The notes under the pieces were generated by a model. The model had not been told where the DNA came from and searched no databases. It saw only the letters and a program-made list of their open reading frames with translations. A stretch of 64,000 nt of DNA. It comes from Neoarius graeffei (taxonomy: Eukaryota > Chordata > Actinopteri > Siluriformes > Ariidae). Below, piece after piece: positions 38,201-48,697 of this stretch (within the stretch, counting starts at the first letter, position 1; each line of letters opens with the position of its first letter). Location: positions 34,956,835-35,020,834 of the forward strand of contig NC_083589.1 in assembly GCF_027579695.1 (NCBI RefSeq), read 5' to 3'. The translations under genes were made by a program, and so were the position numbers.

Positions 38201-39797
38201 CTGAACTCTGCACAAATAGTTGCTCAACTTTCCACATAGTTGGCTGAGTTCAGGATTGAACCAGGGAGCTGTGGGGTGCCTGTGCTACTCGCTGCACCAG
38301 GATACATTATGGCATTGCTTTATGCTACATCAATCTTTTTGAAACCCTATATACTGATGTCCCTGTGTGACATATGTGACTTACTTGATCTGATCATCAG
38401 AATGGTAGCCACAGAGAAAGCAAATTCTACACTTACTACAGACCACCATTCATTACAGATACATAATTCCTTGACATCCATCTAAATTGTGATTCTTTTT
38501 GCTGCTCAGGCAAAAATGAAGTGGAGACAGCGCAGAGTGGACACAGTGCAGTAGAGGTAAGTAACCACTGTCTTTGCAGGTAAGTCCTGTGCACAGTGTT
38601 TTTATACAGAAGATCAGTAAAGTTCAGGATGATTTGCACTTAGTGAGCAGTTTATTGCATTTAGTAACTAGGGCACAACAGCCACGGGCTGTATCCCAAT
38701 TGGTCAAAAGTGCCATGCCCCCATAATCCTTCAGACCATCCACTGTCCCTCAAGACATATCAGACCAAATTATCCAGAGTCAAAGTCCACAGCAGTCCAA
38801 TGGAGGTCAAACTCATACATACTCCATGCTTAGATCTTTTAGTGGGTTTATTTGGCAGCTTGGATGAAGGAAGCTGGTTATGTTTAGGATGAGGATGTGA
38901 AGCCCAAAATAGTGTCTTTTGGTGTCAACTTGACATATTGAGTCATGTAAGCACTAGAGAAAAGGAAGAATGTGCCGGTTGTTATGCAGATTTTGTAAGT
39001 GAGCTTTCTGTCTGTTTGTGGCATTGCTTTGAACCAGACAATGTATGCAAGTAGGATTATCGTTTATGAATTACAAATTTTAAGGCTTGAAATTATAATG
39101 GAATGAGCGAGTAGAAGAAAGAAAGTGCAAAGACAGAGTGAGACAAAGAGAGCGCATGTTGGTGCGTGGTGCTCACATTCCAACATTCAAATTAGCATGC
39201 ACGCTAACACTAACATTAATATGAGCAGTCACAATCTCATCTTCAACATCTCAGTGGAAATATTAAGCATCCCTCTTTAAAAACAAGCCTTATTTAAACT
39301 ACATTACCCAAAGGGCTGTGCATTTAAAGCGAGATCTTAACTTTACTTGACTCTGTGTGTGTGTGTGGGGGGGGGGGTTGGAACAGGGATACATGAGCAA
39401 ATCCACACCAAGTCACTGTAACACTGGATGAATGTTTAAGTACCCTGCACCTTTTCACTGCGGCTTTGATTAATGACTGCTCCTATCTGGACAGGCTCCG
39501 AGGATAAAAGTAATTACCATGCGTTAAATACTTCATTCTGATCACACACGCTGAGGTTGGCGAGGTGGAACAAGTTGCCTCAGATGTGTGCTGCCAGGCT
39601 AGGATTTGGTTAAGTGGCACTGCGGACATCCGACTCTGGCCCTGGCATGTCAGGTTTTTGCTGAGATCAAAGTATCAAAGTGATGGTGTGAGCTGGGTGG
39701 TGTGTAAATGCCAAACCTCCCCAGAGGGACATGGTGCTGTCAGAGCACATTGCAACACAGAAGGGGGGTCAGCAGAAAAGCTAGCAGCTTCCTAGAG

Positions 39798-39886
<89 letters not shown>

Positions 39887-40551
39887 TGGAATCTAAGAGA
39901 GACATCAGGAGCCAAGCCAACCAGTACAGATATTACCCCTGCAGAAAATTAAAGGGACCATAATAATATGATAATCTTTTTTTTTTAACTATACTACTAA
40001 TTCTAACACAGCATGTCACATAATTACCATAATAAAACAGTGGTAATGAAATTGTCAACTAGTATATTTATCAAAGCATTTCATAGTAGAAGAGTTGCAA
40101 TATGATGCTTAAATACCGCAACACTGATTGGTCAGAAGGTACTTAGCAGATTAATTTTCTATAACAGCATGGTTTTGACATTGGCTCTGACTGCAAGGAA
40201 AATTACAGATATACACATTAATTGGCTCATTTTAATATGTTATCCTTGCATGGATATTTTACTGGTGAACGCTTCACATAAACTGATGTTAAAATGTGTG
40301 TTATATTTATTTAGCATTTTGGAAGGAGTCTCCAGTGTCAGTACTTTGTAACAGTTAGAGGTAAACCTCTTCCTTTGTCTTTTGTCAGATGGGAAGATCT
40401 TCAAGCTACACTTTTTTTTGTCTTAACAAGTGAGAGAAATAACAGATGCTGGTGAGAGGATGAATATTTATTGTCGTGAACTAACTTGTTTCATGGATGT
40501 TCCATAACATGAAACGTAACTATAAATTGATAAAAAAGTGTGCATCCTTAA

Positions 40552-40582
<31 letters not shown>

Positions 40583-43500
40583 ATGCAAGTGCTGACAAAT
40601 CATTGTGGCATAAAAAGAATAAAACACTACAGGGTATGCTGTTATTGGAAAACAATCAACTTTGGAGTGGTAACAGTAACTCTGATCCATGTTGAGCTGA
40701 ATTATGCCACCTTGTTGTTGATTATTTTCCTAGAAAATCTGAATTGAAGTGTTGGTCTTAAACATAGCTACCATGAAGAACCAAAGTAAAATCATGGTAA
40801 GATTGCATAAAGATCATATAAGGAGCCATGGTAAAATCATAGTAAACTACAAGGGCACTTGTTAGAGTGTATACTTTGCCAAGCCACGTATTATCAACAT
40901 CAAAATCAAGTTGCTTGAACCTAGGATAATACTGAAGCTGTACACCAAATTTCATTAAAATCCATTCACTACTTTTTGAGTTACATTGGGAACAGACAGA
41001 GGCGAAAACATACTCTCATCCAACAGAAGAAGAAGATGCCAATAAGCCTTTTATTTGTCACATGTACACTCAAGCACAGACTTAAGCACACAGTGAAATT
41101 TAACCTCTGCATTTAACCCATCTGAAGCAGTGAACACACACATGCACACACAAGTGAGCAATGAGCACATACACATACCCAGAGCAATGGGCAGCTATGC
41201 GAACAGTGCCTGGGGAGCAGTTATGGGTTAGGTGCCTTGCTCAAGGGCACTTCAGCCCAACCTCAGGCCATGGCTGCCTCATGTTAACCCAACCACATGT
41301 CTTTGGACTGTGGGGGAAACCGGAGCACCCGGAGGAAACCCACACAGACACGGAGAGAACATGGAAACTCCACACAGAAAGGCCCCTGTTGGCCATGGGG
41401 TTCAAACCTGGAACCTTCTTTCTGTGAGGCGACAGTGCTAACCACTACACAGTAACTACAGAGTGGATAGAAGCAATAGCTAATACGTTAAAACTACAAG
41501 AACAGATGGATAAAACAATATAGATAGAAGGCAAAATTAGAATCATGATTATTAGCTCATCTGGCCGACAGGTGCCAGATCATGTGTTGTATGCCATCAT
41601 GTGTTGTCCGTCATCCGTCCAGCGTCCGCCCAGCATTGTCTACATTTCACGAAAATTGCTTCTTCTCTCTCAGTTCTTCACCGATTTTTATTCTTTTTGG
41701 CATGAAGGTAGAGGTACCTAGGGTGCATACAACTTCTACCCAGATTTGCTTATTTATAATTATTCATGATGTTATGGACTAATTAAGCCTTAATGAGCAG
41801 TTCAACAAAAATCACTTCTTCTCTGTCAATTCCTCGCCATTTTGGACTCTTTCTGGCAAATAGTTCAGTATTCCTAGGGTGTATATAGCTTCTATATCGT
41901 GTATATAGCTTGCAACATTTATTGTGCAAGGTGGCCCACTTTAGATCATTCCTTCTGGACGAGACAGGGCCAGAGTGAGCTACGCTGTCATTGACGGTCT
42001 CGTTCATAGCAGTTATATTGTGTTGTCTTACATTACAGGCATTTAGCAGACGCTCTTATCCAGAGCGATGGACAACATACCCAGAACAGCCTGGGAAGCA
42101 GTTATAGGGGTTAGGTGCCTTGCTCAAAGGCACTTCAGACATTCCTGCTGGTCCAGGGAATCAAACCAACAACCTTTTGGTCCCAAAGCTGCATCTCTAA
42201 CCATTAGGCTGTGACTTCCCTTACACAATAAACATGTATATAAATCTCTCCTAGTTTTTTGAAGGAAAAAAAAGCATTTGCAAAACAGCAAATGATACAC
42301 TTGAATTAAAATCTGGCTGTATTTGTATAGCACTTTTAACAGTAGACATTGTCACAAAGCAGCTTTACAGAAATCTGAATTCAAATTTAGATCCGTAATG
42401 AGTTAGCCAGTGGCGACAGTGGTGAGAAAAAACTCCCTGAGATGACAGCAGGAGTGAAACATGAAAGGAGCCAGATTCAAAATGGAATCTATCGTCTTCT
42501 GGGTGACAATGGATAGAAATAATAACGAGGATCATTTTAGTTTGCAAAGTGGATTTTTAGGGCATTTTCTCATCGTTGTCATTTTTAATATTGCATTCTC
42601 CCTTGAGTTGTTAACAGTCTTGCTTGTGGTGCTTTGTTAATGCTATTTTAATTCCACTATCTCCATGTTAAGTATACTGCAATTGCTCTAATGATGATAA
42701 TGTATTCTAGCTTGGCACAAGCCTGCAAGCTTATGCAGGATAAAAAGTCATTTCAAATAGGATACAGCTGTGTGTGTGTGTGTGTGTGCACGCTCACACG
42801 TGCGCTTAGGCAGAAAAAATAAAAGTTTGATTAGGGATATACCAGTCGTTTGGGGAAGACTCGCTCTACATAATAATGTCACACTTATACAAAACTTAAT
42901 CTTGAAATTTTTAATAACCATATCTGAGTTATATTACATCATTATGTATTCTCAGGCAGAGTTCCATCTGTCATTAAGCCTATGTAAAAAAAAAAAAACC
43001 TTTTAACATAATTGCCAAACTTCATTTAATCACAAGTTATGATTTTATCACAATAGGGTATTTAAATTAAATGGTAAATGAGATCATACATTGTAACTTA
43101 GCATACTGTACTGTACATGTGCCATTGGTTTCCTGGATTGACCTCTTAGTTTAAATAAAAACATACTTTATATGGCCAAAAGTATATGATTATATGATTT
43201 CTCATATGTGCTTGTTGAACATCCTGTTCCAAAAACTTGGGCATTTAGGATCACAAATCGGGGGGGTCATTTTCAGGTATGCACATACTTTTGTCCATAC
43301 ATTGTACATAGTAAATTGACTAGCATTCCTTGCTAGCAACTAATGCTTGCTAAGAAACAATTAATTAATTGTTTGCCATAGATGTCACTTCCGGTAGTGA
43401 TCCACCTCATTATGTACTCAGATTGACAGATGATGGGCAGGCATCGTATTTGTTTACAGTCACTTTATAGTAGTTTCTTGTGTTTCGCCTCCAAATATGC

Positions 43501-46500
43501 CCGATTGTTGCTCTGTATTTGGATGTTCAACCGATCAAATCAAGAAAAAGACAAAAGGTATTATCGGATACCAAAAGTGTCATGGTCCTACCTGTGGGTT
43601 TCTCTCTTCAGTTCTCCCAAGCTTCTTTGTCAGATTGTCTGCAACTCTCAGCGTGATAACCTGCTCTGTGTTCCTACTACTCTGACTCCTGAAGATATTC
43701 TGTTCCGTCTGACTCTGTCTGCTCTCCAGCCCCGGTAACCTGATCTGCCTTCTGTCCTGTTGACTCTGCTTCTTGCCTGCCTCTCCTATACCTTCGCCTG
43801 ATCTCCAGCTCGCCCAGCCCTGCTGCTCGCCTGCCTCTCCATCAGCCTGGTCCTGCTCTCTATCTCCTGCCTGATGAGGGACTGCTTGCTGGGAGACTGC
43901 CTGAAACCCAAGAGCTGTCAGCCTACAGCCACACCTCTCTGACTATGCCTGATCCTGTCTGATCTCAGAAGTTAAGCAGGGTTGGGCCTGGCCAATACTT
44001 GGATGGGAGACTTCAGACATCACCACCATGCTCCCACCAGCCATCCTTGCCTCTCAGTCCTCCTGCCACTGAACTTCACACACACATTCTCCCAACTCCC
44101 TTTTCCCCTGTTATTAATAAACTGTGGTTCAAGTGCATTCGATCTCCTCTCCTGTCCGTTCTTTGACAGAACGATCTGACCACCCCGGAAAGGAAGGCGA
44201 TGGAGGACTACATCAGTGACTCTCTGGCTGCTGGCCTCATCCGTCCATCCTCCTCTCCAGCCGGCGCTGGGTTCTTCTTCGTGGGAAAGAAGGATGGATC
44301 CCTGCGCCCCTGCATTGATTACAGGGGTCTCAACGACATCACCGTCAAGAACCGATACCCTCTCCCACTGCTCACCTCCGCCTTCAAGCTGCTCCAGGGA
44401 GCCACGGTCTTCACCAAACTCGATCTCCGGAATGCCTACCACCTGGTTCGGATAAGGGAGGGAGATGAGTGGAAGACCGCGTTCAACACCCCCACCGGTC
44501 ATTATGAATACCGGGTGATGCCGTTTGGCCTTACCAACGCGCCAGCGGTATTCCAGGCTCTGGTGAATGATGTCCTGCGATATATGTTGAACAAGTTCGT
44601 GTTTGTTTTCCTCGACGAACACCCCTGTGCGTTCTTCTCCCACCGGCTATCGCTGGCTGAACGCAATTACGACATAGGCAACTGGGAACTGCTGGTGGTC
44701 AAGCTCGCCCTGGAGGAATGGAGTCACTGGCTGGAGGGGTGCGTAGTCCCATTCCTGGTCTGGACAGGCCATAAGAATCTGGAATACATCCGCACCGCCA
44801 AACGACTCAACCCCAGACAGGCCCGCTGGGCTCTCTTTTTCACCAGATTCAATTTCACCCTTTCATACCGGCCCGGATCTCACAACACCAAGCCTGACGC
44901 ACTCTCCCGCCAGTTCCAGAAGGATGATGCCCCCTCCAAGGATCCGGCTCCCATCCTACCTGACCCCTGTATCGTTGCTGCTCTGACCTGGGACATCAAA
45001 GAACGAGTGCGGGAAGCCCTCCGTGACCAACCCAGCCCCAGTGCATGCCCCGCTACTCACCTCTTTGTTCCTGAAGACCTGCGATCCCAGGTTATACAAT
45101 GGGGTCACGACTCCCGTCTAGCTTGCCACCCGGGTTCCACTCGCACCTACCACCTGCTCGCCCAATGGTTCTGGTGGCCTACTATGAGCAGGGATGTGCG
45201 AGACTTTGTCCGAGCCTGCCCTACCTGTAATCAAAATAAGTCCTCCAGCCGGCCTCCTGCCGGTTTGCTCCAGCCTCTGCCCGTGCCAATGCACCCTGGT
45301 CCCACATTTCCCTGGATTTTGTTATGGGTCTGCCCCCTTCTAACGGGATGACGGTCCTACTCACCATCGTGGACCGCTTTAGCAAGATGGCACACTTTGT
45401 TCCCCTCCCAAAACTACCATCGGCCAAAGAGACTACCCAGATCGTCCTGCAGCATGTCTTCCGCATCCATGGGCTGCCCAAGGACATCGTTTTGGACCGG
45501 GGGCCGCAATTCGCCTCCTCTTTCTGGAAGGAGTTCTGTCACCTACTCGGGGCCACCGCCAGCCTCACCTCCGGATTCCGACCCCAGTCCAACGGCCAGT
45601 CAGAGCGGACTAACCAGGAGTTGGAGAAGGCACTTCAGTGCATGGCATCACACAACCCTAGGGCCTGGTGCGAGCACCTGCTGTGGGTGGAATACTCTCA
45701 CAACTCCCTCACCAGCTCAGCCACTGGGCTGTCCCCATTCCACTGCGTGTATGGCTACCAACCCCCCCTGTTCCCCAGCCAGGAGGGAGAGGTCACCTGC
45801 CCAGCCGCCCTCACCTATGCACACCGATGCCGCCGCACCTGGTCTCAAGCCCGCGCTGCACTCCTCAAGTCAGTCACCAGCTACTCTACTGGAGCCAACA
45901 GGCAGAGGACGCCTGCACCCACCTACCGGGTGGGCCAGAAGGTGTGGTTATCAGCCAAGGACCTGCCCCTCCAGGTGGAGTCTCGTAAGCTGGCACCTCG
46001 GTTCGTCGGACCATTCCCGATCCAGAGGATAATCAGCCAGTCTGCTGTCCGGCTCCGACTGCCCAAGTCAATGAGAGTGCACCCCACCTTCCACATCTCT
46101 AAGATTAAGCCAGTGCACGAAAGCCCGCTGGTCCCAGCTGCACCTTCTCCTCCTCCTCGTCTCATCGATGGTGGCCCGGTCTACTCCGTCCGGCGACTGC
46201 TGAAGTCACGGCGCAGGGGCAGGGGCCTCCAATACCTGGTGGATTGGGAGGGCTATGGTCCTGAGGAGAGGATGTGGGTCCCTGCTGGGAGAATCGTAGA
46301 CTGTACCCTCAGCACCTTTCATCGCCTGCATCCGGACCAGCTGGCCAACCGGAGGGGTCGACCTAAGGGTCCTTATCGGAATGACGATGCACCAACCGCT
46401 ACTGTCCCCGAGTCCGATTCTGAACCAGATCCTGAGGCCTTGGACACTGACCGGTCAGAGGAGTTCTGACCCTCCACCGGTATTCCCCCTCCTCCCGCCC

Positions 46501-48635
46501 GTCTTTGTGGATCTGTGGCTAGGGACTTCTGGAGCCGTCCCTTGAGGGGGGGTTCTGTCATGGTCCTACCTGTGGGCTTCTCTCTTCAGTTCTCCCAAGC
46601 TTCTTTGTCAGATCGTCTGCAACTCTCAGCGTGATAACCTGCTCTGTGTTCCTACTAATCTGACTCCTGAAGATATTCTGTTCCGTCTGACTCTGTTTGC
46701 TCTCCAGCCCCGGTAACCTGATCTGCCTTCTGTCCTGTCGACTCTGCCTCTTGCCTGCCTTTCACAAGGGTGAAAGAATGAAAAATATCTCAAAAAGTCT
46801 CCATGAAAAATGGCTCGCAAACCTTTCACTGTGTTCAAAAGGAATCGAGAGTCTACATGCTCATGTTTGCAGCGATCATTCTGTTAAAGGTACGCACATC
46901 ATGATACTTTATGTATCTAAAATCAAAACTTCTAATGTTAAATGAGTTTTCTTATGTTTTGGATTTCATAAAACTAACCATTGATGAAACGATGAAACTA
47001 GTTTGTAGGTCAGTCTCGATTGAAACGCGATTGTTTATATATTTTTCAGGTTGTCCATTGATGTCAGTGTATAAGTCTGAGCTATGTTTGAAATGTCATG
47101 AAATAAAATGTATGTTGTCGTTGCAAAAATGCCGACAGCAGCTCCGACTCGAATCACATACTACACTTTGGCTTACATTACTCACCCTCCCAAAAATAAG
47201 ACGATGATTGTCCTTTGGAAGTCTTATTCCGACGACATGAACCCAGCCACAAATTAAATAGTTAAAGGCTTCAAGATTTTTGAAAGCTTTCATTTGATTC
47301 TTCGTGTAAAATAATGTTTGGATGACCAGAAAATTGGAAATGTCCAGAAACTGTATGTTTGGAAAGTTGTTGAAATCGCTTGAAAAGTCTGTCATTTTTA
47401 AGCTGTAGGGCTCCAATCCATTGCAAAAATATATTTTTTCCTTATATCTCGATTTTGCTTTTGGTTCTACTCCGTTAACATAGTCAGATGTAGAATGTTT
47501 TCCACTAGATGACGATGGACACGTACTTGGCTTGGATGCCATCTTTGAATGTTGCTCGTCACTTGGAAACCAGAAGTGAACAGGAGGCAAAAAGTCACAT
47601 GATTGCAAACAAAGAATAATGCTTTTATTATTTTTATTATTATTATTATTCGGAGGTTTTTTTTGGTTTTTGTTTTTTGTTTTTTTTTGCTAGCACTGAT
47701 TAGTGGGAGCACTGTTTAATGGTAGCTGATCAGCTGTATAAAAATGAGATAATATACTGTAAGTTGCTCTGGATAATGGCCTCTACCAAATACCAAAAAT
47801 GTAAATGTAAACTTCAACCAACTGTCAGGCACATGATATTAGCCAGTTCAATTTAACTATGGGAATGACTTGGGGATTGCCTTTGCCAAGACGCAAATGC
47901 AATGTTGTCTTCAAATGCGTCATAAGATAAGGTGTATTTCATTTACGTTACCTTCCAAATGGGATAGGCTTTATCTCATGAGCAGGAAAAAAGAAGAACT
48001 TTATTCATCACACGTACTGTACACTTGTGAAATTCCTCTCTGCATTTAACCCATCTGAAGCAGTGAACACACATGTGAACAATGAGCACACACACATACC
48101 CAGAGCAGTGGGCAGCTATGCTACAACGCCCGGGAGCAGCTGTGGGTTGGGTGCGTCGCTCAAGGGCATCTACCATTGGCTACTGGGCTCAAGCCCAGAA
48201 CCTTGTTTCTGTGAGGCAACAGTGCTAACTACTACACCACCGCACCACCCCTGAATGCTGCCCATAAATGCATCTTACCTCATAAGATACCTCCTGAAAG
48301 GAATTGTTAGTATTTTGAAGTGTTTATGTTCAGTATCACAGTATATGCTAAGACCAATGATCAGAGCATGTCTATCCTTCATTATGTACCATGTTATCTT
48401 CCTCTACCATCAAATCCAAAACCTATTTGGCGTACACTGAATTAACAATTTATTAGATTACCAGTTTATCACTAGATTGATATACCTAATCAACTAGTAA
48501 TTCAGTGTACACATGTGCACATGAATATAATTTGCAAGTTTATTAGGTATAACGGCGGACTTTGTATGAATATTCAATTGTGGCTAGACAGTGCTCTGAA
48601 AGATTGGTCTTCAGAAAATGTTGGCCTTTTCAGAG

Positions 48636-48697
<62 letters not shown>

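Larger units (their letters stand above)
43578..46760 (+). mobile_element. Ty3/gypsy LTR retrotransposon (chromodomain type), internally deleted
   Basis: The 5' LTR spans 43578-44168, the 3' LTR from 46556 is cut at about 46760. A polypurine tract (gaggggggg) lies just before 46556. Coding covers RT, RNase H, integrase and chromodomain (44171-46469). Gag and protease are absent: the reverse-transcriptase frame starts within tens of bases of the 5' LTR. An in-frame deletion removes the RT catalytic aspartate pair, and one base-scale frameshift near 45295 separates the two long frames. The element cannot move by itself. Confidence 0.92.
43430..47650. mobile_element. DNA transposon with convergent THAP and SWIM/YqaJ-type genes (ISL2EU-like?)
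   Basis: The + strand THAP coding starts at 43497 and the - strand SWIM-type coding starts at 47608, facing each other. Outer sequences catagatgtcacttccgg (left) and ccagaagtgaacaggagg (right) hint at inverted ends, but exact borders and a target duplication were not resolved. A THAP transposase plus a YqaJ nuclease is known for ISL2EU elements; the assignment is inference. Confidence 0.45.

Noticed and set aside
43921..44011. A functional 5S rRNA gene
   Set aside because: The 3' third is missing, base changes are scattered, and no T-run terminator follows. It is better read as a 5S-derived segment of the LTR.
44020..44643. A 207-codon open frame on the minus strand
   Set aside because: It is antisense to the gypsy LTR and reverse transcriptase, and has no recognisable domain.
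45397..46032. A 211-codon proline/serine-rich frame on the plus strand
   Set aside because: It is an off-frame translation of the gypsy integrase region, whose GC-rich codons yield P/S/R-rich shadow frames.
43497..46890. THAP-domain host gene
   Set aside because: It is isolated, frame-shifted, interrupted by a retrotransposon and faces a transposon nuclease-type ORF; a mobile-element origin is more likely.
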